Assembly (NCBI GenBank): GCA_902806435.1
Contig: CADCWO010000184.1
Location: forward strand, 1-34,146
Source of the DNA: an uncultured Synechococcales cyanobacterium
GTDB taxonomy: Bacteria > Cyanobacteriota > Cyanobacteriia > Thermosynechococcales > Thermosynechococcaceae
DNA: 34,146 nt
Direction: 5' to 3'
The notes under the pieces were generated by a model, which was not told where the DNA came from, made no database searches, and was given only the letters and a program-made list of their open reading frames with translations. Shown here one piece after another: positions 1-7,570 of the stretch (positions within the stretch are counted from its first letter, which is position 1; each line of letters begins with the position of its first letter). Both the position numbers and the translations under genes were made by a program.

Positions 1-2
1 AC

Positions 3-347
3 GCGATCGAAAGCCTTGGCAATTATCGTCAGTTCAATCATGGGGAAGGTGTTGCCCTCGGAATGGTCGCGGTAGGGCAGATTGCGGCTGAATTGGGTTT
101 TTGGGATGAGCAGAGTGCCCAACAGCAGTTGGTCTTGATCAAGAAAGCAGGGCTACCCACACAGTTACCCAACACTTTTGAAATTTCAGCTATCATGGCA
201 GCGTTGCAAACGGATAAGAAAGTTCAATCTGGCCAGGTGCGGTTTATTTTGCCGACGCAGATCGGGGTGGCGATCATTAGTGATCAGGTACCTTCAGAAG
301 CGATTGAGCGATCGCTACGACAAATGCAACAGCCGGATTTTAGTTAA
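3..347 (+). CDS. aroB: 3-dehydroquinate synthase, C-terminal part (cut by window edge)
   Basis: This is the 3' end of the gene for 3-dehydroquinate synthase, the NAD- and metal-dependent cytosolic enzyme that makes 3-dehydroquinate from DAHP in the shikimate pathway. The reading frame is open from the first base. Its first residues read [20 protein letters not shown]. This matches the family's GHAIE followed by HGEAVALGM, which carries metal and active-site histidine and glutamate residues. The later [14 protein letters not shown] stretch matches the conserved DKK-xxG-xxRFxLP segment near the AroB C-terminus. About 115 residues are visible and roughly 250 N-terminal residues lie outside the window. 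The methionine at position 63 is internal, not a start. The gene converges on the hydrolase gene, with 13 bp between stop codons. I am confident of the family. Confidence 0.93.
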   Translation, partial: AIESLGNYRQFNHGEGVALGMVAVGQIAAELGFWDEQSAQQQLVLIKKAGLPTQLPNTFEISAIMAALQTDKKVQSGQVRFILPTQIGVAIISDQVPSEAIERSLRQMQQPDFS

Positions 348-360
348 ATTCTAGCCCCTA

Positions 361-1263
361 CTATACCAAGCTAGCCGGGCGAGATTTTGGAGGCTGGCGT
401 AAAAAGCTGAGAAGTTCCCGGTTAACAACCCAGGGCGCTTCCTGTTGAACCCAGTGACCACAGTGCGACACAAACTTTAAGCGGAAAGGGGCATTAATCA
501 ACTGCTCCATACCTGCCACCAGTTTTGGACTAAAAATTGGATCCTCTTCTGCCCATAGCATCAAGGTTGGCACCGTTACAGGCTGGGGAGAGTGAACAAA
601 GTTCCGCCACAAAGCTTGTGGGGATAAAAGCTGACGATAATAACTGACTGCGGAGGAAAGGACTCCTCCTTTCTCAAGTGCTGCTTGATAAATCTGGAGG
701 GTTTCCGGGGTAAAAGCGGCTTTGCGCACCGCTTGTTTTTGAAACAAATCGCCAATGAAGGTTTTAGGATTTCGCTGGATCAGCCACTCTGGTACTTTTG
801 GCAGCTGAAACGCCAAAGTCTGCCAACTCTGCCGCAATTGCTCCCAACCCATTAGTTCTCGTAAAAGCTGGTACGGATGAGGGGCATTAAGTACAGCCAA
901 GCGATTCAAGCGGTGGGGAGAAGTCTGCGCTAAATGCCAGGCAATGATCCCACCCCAGTCATGGCCTACAACGTGAGCTCGCTGGTATCCTAAACTTTCA
1001 ATTAAACCTTGAATATCGGCGCTTAAGGTTTCCAAGTCATAGCCCTGACTGGGCTTGTCAGAGTCGTTGTAGCCTCGCAGATCAGGGGCAACCACCTTAA
1101 AGTGACGGGCTAAGGCTGGTAGCTGGTGACGCCAAGAGTACCAAAACTCAGGAAACCCGTGCAGTAAGAGGACCAGCTCACCCTCGCCCTGAGTGACGCA
1201 ATGCAACTGGATTTGGTTGGTTTTAATAAATTGGTGTTGCCAGAAATCCCGAATGAATGGCAT
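361..1263 (-). CDS. Epoxide-hydrolase-like alpha/beta hydrolase
   Basis: This is a 300-residue alpha/beta-fold hydrolase of the soluble epoxide hydrolase / haloalkane dehalogenase type. The oxyanion-hole motif HGFPE is at residues 35-39. The nucleophile elbow VVGHDWGG puts an aspartate at residue 102, which points to epoxide hydrolase or dehalogenase chemistry rather than a serine esterase. The probable charge-relay acid is D241 (WAEEDPIF) and the base is H270 (SHCGHWV). Tyrosines Y192 and Y208/Y209 in the cap could be the epoxide-activating pair. No signal peptide is visible, so it should be cytosolic. Length fits the family. The substrate cannot be read from sequence; fluoroacetate or haloalkane dehalogenase activity is the main alternative. 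It stands alone, convergent with aroB. Confidence 0.85.
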   Translation of the reverse strand: MPFIRDFWQHQFIKTNQIQLHCVTQGEGELVLLLHGFPEFWYSWRHQLPALARHFKVVAPDLRGYNDSDKPSQGYDLETLSADIQGLIESLGYQRAHVVGHDWGGIIAWHLAQTSPHRLNRLAVLNAPHPYQLLRELMGWEQLRQSWQTLAFQLPKVPEWLIQRNPKTFIGDLFQKQAVRKAAFTPETLQIYQAALEKGGVLSSAVSYYRQLLSPQALWRNFVHSPQPVTVPTLMLWAEEDPIFSPKLVAGMEQLINAPFRLKFVSHCGHWVQQEAPWVVNRELLSFLRQPPKSRPASLV

Positions 1264-1403
1264 GAAAATTCAGAAAATTTGAGATCGGGAGTTTTCCAGC
1301 TAAAAAATTACCTACCCGTAACGCTACGATAGCAAACTTATTCGCTTTAAATTGAACTTTTCTAAATTTCTAGAGCGTACCGTTGGAAATCACCTAGATT
1401 ATT

Positions 1404-1439
1404 GGGTAGTCCCTGACTGAAGTTGACTTTCAGCTACCC
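1404..1439 (-). terminator. Possible terminator of the DUF1815 gene
   Basis: GGGTAG at 1404-1409 pairs with CTACCC at 1434-1439, overlapping the stop codon of the minus-strand gene. The enclosed sequence can form a second arm from CTGAA/TTCAG elements. The sequence beyond the stem on the minus strand is only moderately T-rich (AATAATC), so intrinsic termination is uncertain. Confidence 0.35.
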
Positions 1440-1793
1440 TACTAGTGTTGCAGTATTCTCTACGGGTTTGGTTCGACACTTCACCATGTCTGCTAGCTCT
1501 TGAAGTTGGCTAATCGCCTCAGCGCCTTCTAACTTCATGAGTTCACGATCGTCCCGCATCTCAGTCCAGGTAATCCCGTAGTCAGATACAAGAAAGCGGA
1601 TTAAATGGCTATCACCCAGGCTGACCATAAATGAACCGCTGTTCATCTGGCCCCCGCAGGTATAGCAAGAAGCAAGATAGCCCCGTCGCTCTAATACAAT
1701 GGCTAAAGCTTGGAGATTCATCACTAAATCTTGAACAAATTGCCGATGTTGGTCTGCAAGTCTTGAGAACACTCTAAACCTCCCCTTTACCAT
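1434..1793 (-). CDS. DUF1815 family protein
   Basis: This 119-residue protein has no assigned function. I recognise it as the DUF1815 family, known to me from cyanobacteria, by the N-terminal FxRLADQHRQFVQDLVMNLQ stretch, the ERRGYLASCYTCG segment with two cysteines three apart, and the SGSFMVSLG and FLVSDYGITWTEMRDDREL segments. It has no signal peptide or membrane helix. The first methionine gives an N-terminus (MVKGRFRVFS) a few residues longer than I remember for the family, so a slightly later start is possible. The last 14 residues after LADMVK look like a variable tail. It stands alone on the minus strand and its upstream side faces the 526-bp gap before hemE. The CxxC pair could bind metal or be redox-active, but that is only inference. 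Confidence 0.85.
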   Translation of the reverse strand: MVKGRFRVFSRLADQHRQFVQDLVMNLQALAIVLERRGYLASCYTCGGQMNSGSFMVSLGDSHLIRFLVSDYGITWTEMRDDRELMKLEGAEAISQLQELADMVKCRTKPVENTATLVG

Positions 1794-2319
1794 ATTTTCC
1801 TATTCTAAACCCTTTAGAGTTTCTTAAGAATTTATGGTTAATTGTAAAAACTTATTACTGTTATTGCATTTAACGATAGGGATGTGTTTGAGCATATCCC
1901 TATTTTTATCGCAGCATAGTAAACATTTTCAGGATGTAAAGTATCGACAACAACAGTATTGACAAAAACAGTATATCTCTGATAGTAGCAAAGGCAACCG
2001 AAAGGTTAGTTGATATTGGTGTTAAAGGCTTTTGATATCAAGTCCAAGCTTGCAGTTAAGCTGTTTAGAGTCAAAGGATTCGCCTCTAGAAATAAACTGA
2101 GTTGGAAAGTCACTCAGCAGCACACCAAGGCTAATTTTAAGATTTTTAAACCGTCGAAGTGACTGAATTAGTTAAGGGAAGGGAAGCAAGTTGTAGACTT
2201 GACTATAGAACTGACAACTCAACTAGAAGCTGTTACCAGCTTCCTCCCGATAAGGGTGAACCGACGAATGCTAGAGTGAAACTTGGTTTAACGGCCTCAA
2301 AGTCAGTAGCTGAGATAGT
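1794..2319. other. 526-bp gene-free region upstream of hemE and DUF1815
   Basis: No convincing reading frame is present. The region must hold the divergent promoters of DUF1815 and hemE. Visible structure includes a short inverted repeat TCTAAA/TTTAGA (1804-1818), a terminator-like hairpin on the plus strand (1876-1908), a CTGAGT/ACTCAG repeat near 2097-2117, and a GAAGCTG-TTAC-CAGCTTC hairpin at 2226-2243. The last two would lie in a long hemE leader if transcription starts well upstream. No tRNA or known small RNA was recognised. Confidence 0.6.
1876..1908 (+). terminator. Terminator-like hairpin with no plus-strand gene before it
   Basis: ATAGGGAT at 1876-1883 pairs perfectly with ATCCCTAT at 1896-1903. 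Inner pairs extend the stem to about 11 bp around a small TTTGA-type loop. Five T residues follow on the plus strand, as in an intrinsic terminator. No plus-strand gene ends nearby: the nearest gene upstream is on the minus strand. It could end a short unannotated RNA or act as an attenuator in a long hemE leader. Confidence 0.45.
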
Positions 2320-3501
2320 TTGAACCCTCAAATGGAGACATTGCGTTCGATGACTGGATCAACAAGGCAAAACGGGCACGACATCCAAGAGGGATACCCC
2401 ACTTCTGCCGTTATTGCCGCTCAGAATGTCCCCCATGGAAGTGTGCAGGTGGAGGCACTACCCCGTTTATTGCGGGCTGCTCGTGGTGAAGTATTAGAAC
2501 GCCCCCCTGTGTGGATGATGCGCCAGGCGGGTCGCTATATGAAGGCTTATCGGGACTTGCGCGATAAATATCCTTCCTTCCGGGAGCGTTCCGAGATTCC
2601 AGAAGTGGCAATTGAAGTTTCACTACAGCCTTGGAGAGCATTTCAACCTGACGGTGTGATTCTATTTTCTGACATTGTTACTCCCCTACCTGGCTTGGGG
2701 ATCGAAATGGATATTGCCGAAGGTAAAGGACCGATTATCAAGCCAGCAATTCGGAGCCAGGAGCAAATTGACAACCTGCGTCCTTTGGAGCCAGAGGTAT
2801 CACTACCGTTTATTCGAGAAATTTTGCAAGCCTTGCGCGATGAGGTTGGGGATAAAGCCGCAGTGTTAGGCTTTGTCGGCGCACCTTGGACTCTAGCTGC
2901 CTATGTGGTTGAGGGCAAAGGTTCCAAGACTTACTCAGTTATTAAAGGGATGGCATTCTCAGAACCGGCGATGCTGCATCAACTTTTGAGTAAGCTGGCC
3001 GATGCGATCGCCATCTATGTTCGTTACCAAATTGACAGTGGCGCTCAGGTCGTGCAGATGTTTGATTCTTGGGCCGGCCAGTTAAGCCCTCAAGATTATG
3101 AGACCTTTGCGTTACCGTACCAGCAGCAAGTTGTGCGGCAGGTTAAACAGACTCACCCGGATACTCCTTTGATCCTGCTTGTCAGTGGCAGTGCAGGCTT
3201 GCTCGAGCGCATGTCAAAATCTGGAGTTGATATTATCAGTGTGGACTGGACTGTCGACATGGCAGATGCTAGGGCAAGATTAGGGGAAATGAAGGTACAG
3301 GGCAACATGGACCCTGGGGCCCTGTTTGGTTCCCAGGATTTCATTCGCGATCGCATTCTCGATACTATTCGCAAAGCCGGGAATCAAGGTCACATCATGA
3401 ACCTAGGACACGGTATCTTGCCGGGCACACCAGAGGAGAATGCTGCTTTCTTCTTCGAGACAGTAAAACAAGCCGATCAGTTACTGGCTAATGATGCTTA
3501 A
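2320..3501 (+). CDS. hemE: Uroporphyrinogen decarboxylase
   Basis: Uroporphyrinogen decarboxylase removes four acetate carboxyls from uroporphyrinogen III to give coproporphyrinogen III, on the route to haem and chlorophyll in the cytosol. The signature [13 protein letters not shown] is at residues 62-74. It is followed by the substrate-binding aspartate in [14 protein letters not shown], the [19 protein letters not shown] loop, and a C-terminal [18 protein letters not shown] motif. The catalytic domain begins near [12 protein letters not shown] (residue 47). The first 46 residues are longer than the usual HemE N-terminus, and the first codon is TTG. ATG codons follow at 2332 and 2350, and GTG at 2443 would give a family-typical length. 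No good ribosome binding site decides between them. The gene stands alone with its own terminator. Confidence 0.95.
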   Translation: MNPQMETLRSMTGSTRQNGHDIQEGYPTSAVIAAQNVPHGSVQVEALPRLLRAARGEVLERPPVWMMRQAGRYMKAYRDLRDKYPSFRERSEIPEVAIEVSLQPWRAFQPDGVILFSDIVTPLPGLGIEMDIAEGKGPIIKPAIRSQEQIDNLRPLEPEVSLPFIREILQALRDEVGDKAAVLGFVGAPWTLAAYVVEGKGSKTYSVIKGMAFSEPAMLHQLLSKLADAIAIYVRYQIDSGAQVVQMFDSWAGQLSPQDYETFALPYQQQVVRQVKQTHPDTPLILLVSGSAGLLERMSKSGVDIISVDWTVDMADARARLGEMKVQGNMDPGALFGSQDFIRDRILDTIRKAGNQGHIMNLGHGILPGTPEENAAFFFETVKQADQLLANDA

Positions 3502-3521
3502 GCCTGCTTCGAGCAGGTTTT
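3501..3521 (+). terminator. Intrinsic terminator of hemE
   Basis: CCTGCT (3503-3508) pairs with AGCAGG (3512-3517) across a TCG loop, directly followed by TTTT. The stem begins at the last base of the hemE stop codon, so the gene is ended tightly. Confidence 0.75.
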
Positions 3522-3652
3522 AGTGTGAGACACCTCACGCCATGCCGATTGGCGACTACTGCTTAATCTTCGATACTCCAGAATCAAGATTTGCGGGTCG
3601 CGGAGACTAGTGCATTAGATACAACAGCAACTTTAGGTAATTTTTGGCGCTG

Positions 3653-4624
3653 ATGGGTTCAAAACGTATTATGGTCACGGGTGTCAGTGGTTGTATTGGT
3701 CACTACATCGCTGAAGCCCTGATCCAGGAGACAAACCACGAATTATTCTTTGTGGTTAGAGATCCTAGCAAGCTAAAGTTTAATTACCAAGCGCGTTCTG
3801 GCATCACCCTCTTACAGGCAGACTTACGAGAAATTGCTCAGTATAGCGATCTCATCAAAACTATCAACTGTGCGGTTCTAGTTGCGACGGCTTGGGGTGG
3901 ACCGCAGGAGGTTTTTGAAGTCAATGTTGAGGCAACGCTACGGCTCCTTAATCTGCTCGATCTAAAGACTTGCGACCAAGTTATTTATTTTTCAACTGCC
4001 AGTATCCTGGGCCGGGATGGTGACCTTCTTGAAGAGGCGGCCGAGATCGGCATTGATTATATTCGCTCTAAATACACCTGTCTTCAGCGTTTAAGCGAAT
4101 TGGCGATCGCCCCCAAAGTTACAACGCTTTTTCCGACTTTTGTGTTGGGGGGTGACGCCCAGAAACCCTATTCCCACCTTTCTGGAGGGCTGCCGGAAGT
4201 TCTCTCCTGGATCAACATCATTCGGTTTTTAAAGGCAGACGGAAGTTTTCACTTCATTCATGGACAGGATATTGCCCAAGTTGTGCAACATCTAATCGAT
4301 CATCCTCATGATGCTCGGCAACTGATTTTGGGGAACCAGCGTGTCACGGTCAATCAATGTATTGAAGAATTTTGTGCTTATTTGAATAAGAAAATTTACT
4401 TTCGGCTAGAGTTATCACCCTGGTTAGCCAATTTAATCATTAGAGGATTTCGGATCCAAATGGCTGCTTGGGATCGGTTTTGTCTGAACTATCGTCACTT
4501 TAGTTATAGTGATCCTGTCAGTCCTGCTACCTTCGGCTTGCCAACCTACTGCCCTACCCTTGCTGACATTCTAAGAGTAACAGGCATCCCCAGTGATCAA
4601 GCTGAGCATACGAATTTCCATTAA
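3653..4624 (+). CDS. NAD(P)-dependent epimerase/dehydratase (extended SDR)
   Basis: This is an extended short-chain dehydrogenase/reductase of the NAD-dependent epimerase/dehydratase type. The N-terminus reads RIMVTGVSGCIGHYIAEAL, with the GxxGxxG nucleotide-binding loop. The catalytic elements are a serine in YFSTASILG and a YxxxK pair in DYIRSKYTC. A conserved-looking FHFIHGQDIAQVVQHLID segment follows, as in family members whose substrate pocket is completed by the C-terminal half. I chose ATG at 3653; TTG at 3644 would add three residues. No signal peptide or membrane helix is obvious. Substrate is unknown; nucleotide-sugar or flavonoid-reductase-like roles are possible for this fold. It sits alone between hemE and the convergent grxD, with no sugar-pathway neighbours to help. 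Confidence 0.8.
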   Translation: MGSKRIMVTGVSGCIGHYIAEALIQETNHELFFVVRDPSKLKFNYQARSGITLLQADLREIAQYSDLIKTINCAVLVATAWGGPQEVFEVNVEATLRLLNLLDLKTCDQVIYFSTASILGRDGDLLEEAAEIGIDYIRSKYTCLQRLSELAIAPKVTTLFPTFVLGGDAQKPYSHLSGGLPEVLSWINIIRFLKADGSFHFIHGQDIAQVVQHLIDHPHDARQLILGNQRVTVNQCIEEFCAYLNKKIYFRLELSPWLANLIIRGFRIQMAAWDRFCLNYRHFSYSDPVSPATFGLPTYCPTLADILRVTGIPSDQAEHTNFH

Positions 4625-4630
4625 AACAAC

Positions 4631-4670
4631 AAAAAACCTCCTGAGACAGCTTTTGCTGGATCAAGGAGGT
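4631..4670 (-). terminator. Strong intrinsic terminator downstream of grxD
   Basis: Read on the minus strand, ACCTCCT (4670-4664) pairs with AGGAGGT (4642-4636), and an inner CAGC-AAAA-GCTG hairpin sits inside. A run of six T follows at 4636-4631. It lies 14 bp beyond the grxD stop and closes the bolA-grxD unit. It also faces the end of the convergent epimerase gene. Confidence 0.8.
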
Positions 4671-4684
4671 GACGGTTTGATTGC

Positions 4685-5008
4685 TTAGGAAGCTAATGCA
4701 ACTTCTACTATCTGCTGTAACTCCCCTTGCTGGTACAACTCGATTAAAATATCTGAGCCACCTACAAATTCACCATCAATGTAGACCTGCGGAATAGTCG
4801 GCCAATTAGAGTATTCTTTAATACCTTGACGAATTTCATAATCTTCTAAAACGTCAACTGTTTCGTAAGGAACACCTAAAGTATTCAAGATCTGAACAGT
4901 ATTGTTAGAGAAGCCGCACTGGGGCATCAGTTTCGAGCCCTTCATGAACACAACAATCTTGTTCTGCTTGACCAAATGATCAATTCGCTCTTGGGTTTCT
5001 GGCGTCAT
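4685..5008 (-). CDS. grxD: Monothiol glutaredoxin, Grx4/GrxD type
   Basis: This 107-residue protein is a monothiol glutaredoxin of the CGFS class, which binds and transfers [2Fe-2S] clusters with glutathione rather than acting as a general disulfide reductase. The active-site CGFS is at residues 31-34, preceded by the FMKGS substrate/glutathione lysine region. The [19 protein letters not shown] segment carries the cis-proline (TIP) and the GG-S/D glutathione-binding turn. Length is typical of the single-domain bacterial form. A GAGGA ribosome binding site lies about 5 bases before the ATG. The gene lies 94 bp downstream of bolA on the same strand. Grx4-BolA complexes are known in bacteria, eukaryotes and plastids, so the two products very likely work together in iron sensing or cluster transfer. 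Confidence 0.96.
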   Translation of the reverse strand: MTPETQERIDHLVKQNKIVVFMKGSKLMPQCGFSNNTVQILNTLGVPYETVDVLEDYEIRQGIKEYSNWPTIPQVYIDGEFVGGSDILIELYQQGELQQIVEVALAS

Positions 5009-5102
5009 AGTTCCTCTTTAGGAAGTAGGTGGGCTTTTAAGACGGTAGGTTAGCCTACCGATAATTAATGTCAAGATAACGGGGCAATACTTTAAGCTGG
5101 CT

Positions 5103-5366
5103 TTAAACGATCGCCTGGCCTGATGCGATCCAGCTCTCAGGTGTGTAGGTTTTAAGGGCCAAGGCATGAATTTGTTCGGTAGACATTGCTTGCTGCACCG
5201 CACTGTAGACTAACTGGTGTTGTTGAACTAGCCTCTTGTCCTCAAAGAGTGATGAGACAACTACAACCTGGTAGTGATCACCACCGCCTGTTAAATCCTG
5301 GACTTGAATTTCGGCATCCGGTAGCTGAGCCTGGATCATGGCCTTAACTTTATCCGGGCTGATCAT
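5103..5366 (-). CDS. BolA family protein
   Basis: This 87-residue protein is a single-domain BolA/YrbA-type protein, a KH-like fold that partners with CGFS glutaredoxins around a [2Fe-2S] cluster. The [21 protein letters not shown] segment, the [20 protein letters not shown] core and the invariant-type [16 protein letters not shown]-terminal motif (with the conserved histidine) are all visible. Length is typical. It precedes grxD on the same strand with 94 bp between them and no terminator, which supports cotranscription and a shared role in iron-sulfur handling. A regulatory role in stress or morphology, as for E. coli BolA, is possible but not shown here. Confidence 0.93.
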   Translation of the reverse strand: MISPDKVKAMIQAQLPDAEIQVQDLTGGGDHYQVVVVSSLFEDKRLVQQHQLVYSAVQQAMSTEQIHALALKTYTPESWIASGQAIV

Positions 5367-5426
5367 GACTGTTCCCCATTCCTGCTGATACTAGTCTAAC
5401 TTGAACGCTCACCAACAACAGTTTTG

Positions 5427-6077
5427 TTACTTCGGTTGGCTTGGTTGCTGTGGAGCGGCTGGCGCAGGGGAACGAGGAGGAGCTGGTCGAGGATTCCTTT
5501 GTGGTGTGAAGGGGGCATCAACAAAGCCTAGCTCTAGAAGCTGCTGGTAGGACTTTTGGCCCAAATCACGGGTAGGCTGCTGGCTCTGGATAATCTGTAC
5601 GAAAAGTGGCACCGCTTGCTGGGGTTGATTTTGGGAGCGGTAGACTAACGCTAATTGATAGGTTGCCTGATCCCGCTTTTGAGCAGTATCCAGGGCCTTA
5701 CCTCTAAGGGTGCTAGAGACACGGTTGTCAATAGCTAGAAAACTTGCACTTAGCTGTTGATAAGAATTAGAAAGTTGATTGAATACTTGGCGCGCCTCTT
5801 GCAGCTTGTTGATCGCCTGGGTGTAATTCTGAGTCGCGATCGCGCTCTCGGCTTCCGAAAGCAAGGTTTGCCCCCCTTGCAGGCTAAAGCGGCTGCCAGT
5901 AGGAGTAGAGGGACTAAGTGTATTCAGGGCTGGGTTGGTGGGCTGAGGTGGGTTGGCGCCCCTAGGGGTGGGTGTTTGCGCTTGCACACTGGCCGGAAGT
6001 GTCAGACCAAAAGTGACCATGGCTGTCCACGCGCAGGAGGATGCCAGCCGGGGTAGGAAATGGGTAACAGAGAACAT
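5427..6077 (-). CDS. Secreted TPR-like repeat protein, proline-rich
   Basis: This 216-residue protein begins with a signal peptide: a hydrophobic AWTAMVTFGLTLPASVQAQT stretch ends in an ALA-type cleavage context (VQA-Q) near residue 33. A proline/threonine-rich linker follows. The middle, about residues 70-180, is alpha-helical with TPR-like character (AIATQNYTQAINKLQEARQV and ATYQLALVYRSQNQPQQAVP). The C-terminus is a low-complexity proline/alanine/glutamine tail. It is likely periplasmic or outer-membrane associated, perhaps a protein-protein scaffold. I do not recognise a named family. It lies 60 bp upstream of bolA on the same strand and may share its transcript, but no functional link is evident. 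Its promoter region is shared divergently with ftsQ. Confidence 0.65.
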   Translation of the reverse strand: MFSVTHFLPRLASSCAWTAMVTFGLTLPASVQAQTPTPRGANPPQPTNPALNTLSPSTPTGSRFSLQGGQTLLSEAESAIATQNYTQAINKLQEARQVFNQLSNSYQQLSASFLAIDNRVSSTLRGKALDTAQKRDQATYQLALVYRSQNQPQQAVPLFVQIIQSQQPTRDLGQKSYQQLLELGFVDAPFTPQRNPRPAPPRSPAPAAPQQPSQPK

Positions 6078-6341
6078 GAAGTAACTCTAGATATATAGAT
6101 GTGGATTTAGGCTTCGGGTATCTTATCATCTAAGAAGTTTGAGTCTGAACTTAAGGGATCCCTCAGCAATAACCGTGACAATGACTGGCCTCAGGACTAA
6201 ACTGTTCCCGTAGCAGTGCCTTTTCCGCAGCTATAACCTAGGCTGAATTGCCTTATTATCCAAAGCAAAATGGATTAGGTCATTAGCTGTGGTTGGGTTC
6301 TGACAAGCTTCACTTTTGTACCGCTTCAGTTAAATAGAGGA

Positions 6342-7289
6342 ATGACTAAGGTCGAACCAGACTCACAGTTAGACCCCGTTCTGCACCGGCGCAGGCAGTT
6401 ACGTTCTCAGCGGCGCTTCAAGCTAGTTCAATCTTTCTGGCGAACCTTAGCACTGCTCAGTCTTGCGGCTGGACTTTCTCGGGTCGCTAGCTTGATCGAC
6501 TGGCAACTTGACCAACCAGCACAAGTCCTGATCAAAGGTAATCGGCTGCTGGCAACCTCAGCCATTCGCTCTTTAATTCCGCTTTCGCTACCTCAGTCCT
6601 TAATTTACTTGCGGCCAGAGCTGATCACGCAAACTTTGACTGCAAAAGCCCCGCTTGATCAAGCGACTGTGACACGTCAACTATTTCCACCTAGGTTGGT
6701 GATTTCTGTCCAAGAACGTCAGCCAGTGGCGATCGCAGCTGTGTGTAATGATCAAAACGTTAAAAGTTTAAGTTGCAGGCTCCAGCCACCTGTAAAACCT
6801 GTACGGCAGGAGAGGGTAAAAATCTGGTTACTCGATAGCCATGGTATTTTGATGCCCCTAGAGAGTTACCCCACGCTACAGCAGTCTAACCTACCTCAAT
6901 TAACCGTTTGGGGTGTGCTTGAAACTGAGGATGATCGTCGCCAAACAGCTCAAGAGCCGGCATCAGTCACTCAAAAGGTGGAGTTGAACCCTGGGAATCC
7001 TATTAGCTGGAATCAGCGAAAGAAATCTCAATGGCCCTACCTTTACGAAGCTCTCAGACGCAGCCCGGTAAAAGTTTTTGAGGTCAACTGGCAGGATGAA
7101 ACCAATTTGATCTTGAAGACTGAGTTGGGCACCGTTCAGCTTGGTGCTTATAGTTCTAAGCTTACCAGTCAACTTTCAGCCCTTGCCCAACTGCGCAATC
7201 TTCCGCAGCAGTTTAAGCAGGGGCGGATTGCTTACATTGACTTAAAAAACCCCAAAAATCCATTACTTCAGATGAATAAACCTAAATAG
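6342..7289 (+). CDS. ftsQ: Cell division protein FtsQ/DivIB
   Basis: This 315-residue protein is a bitopic division protein of the FtsQ/DivIB family. It has a basic cytoplasmic N-terminus (RRRQLRSQRRFK), one membrane helix around residues 31-48, then a POTRA domain: QVLIKGNRLLATSAIRSLIP, followed by PRLVISVQERQPVAIA, which is characteristic of FtsQ. The beta-rich domain continues to ALAQLRNLPQQFKQGRIAYIDLKNP, matching the typical FtsQ ending. In the family the periplasmic part recruits FtsL/FtsB and FtsW/FtsI to the septum. An AGAGG site sits very close to the ATG. It is followed 281 bp later by ftsZ on the same strand, the usual cyanobacterial order without ftsA. Sequence conservation of FtsQ is low, but position and POTRA features agree. 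Confidence 0.9.
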   Translation: MTKVEPDSQLDPVLHRRRQLRSQRRFKLVQSFWRTLALLSLAAGLSRVASLIDWQLDQPAQVLIKGNRLLATSAIRSLIPLSLPQSLIYLRPELITQTLTAKAPLDQATVTRQLFPPRLVISVQERQPVAIAAVCNDQNVKSLSCRLQPPVKPVRQERVKIWLLDSHGILMPLESYPTLQQSNLPQLTVWGVLETEDDRRQTAQEPASVTQKVELNPGNPISWNQRKKSQWPYLYEALRRSPVKVFEVNWQDETNLILKTELGTVQLGAYSSKLTSQLSALAQLRNLPQQFKQGRIAYIDLKNPKNPLLQMNKPK

Positions 7290-7423
7290 GTAAGTGTAAG
7301 AAACATAATGATTTTTAAGGTACTTTTCACTCCATCTTGAATTTACCTGTTTCATTGAACAAATTATCTAGGCAAAAAAGGCTTTGACAGTTAGCAAAAA
7401 ATTTTCACTCGTTTGTTAACTTT

Positions 7424-7436
7424 ACTTCACTGAAGT
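7424..7436. promoter_or_regulatory. 13-bp palindrome in the ftsQ-ftsZ spacer
   Basis: ACTTCA and TGAAGT flank a single central C, giving a perfect 6-1-6 palindrome about 60 bp upstream of the candidate ftsZ promoter. It has the size of a dimeric regulator site. No matching regulator is known to me, so this is only a candidate operator. Confidence 0.25.
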
Positions 7437-7495
7437 GTGTTCTCTACCCGGCTACTGAAGGGCTTTTGAGTAGTTTGCCCCTGCGAGCGCGAGCA

Positions 7496-7524
7496 TTGGT
7501 TTTTCTGATGACTTGCCCTATAGT
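7496..7524 (+). promoter_or_regulatory. Candidate sigma70-type promoter for ftsZ
   Basis: TTGGTT (7496-7501) and TATAGT (7519-7524) are separated by 17 bases, the preferred spacing. Transcription would start near 7531 and leave a leader of about 40 bases before the ftsZ ATG at 7571. This suggests ftsZ can be transcribed independently of ftsQ. Confidence 0.4.
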
Positions 7525-7570
7525 GAACTAGAAAAGCCCAGAGTTAAATCGTTGTTTACGCTGCATTCCA

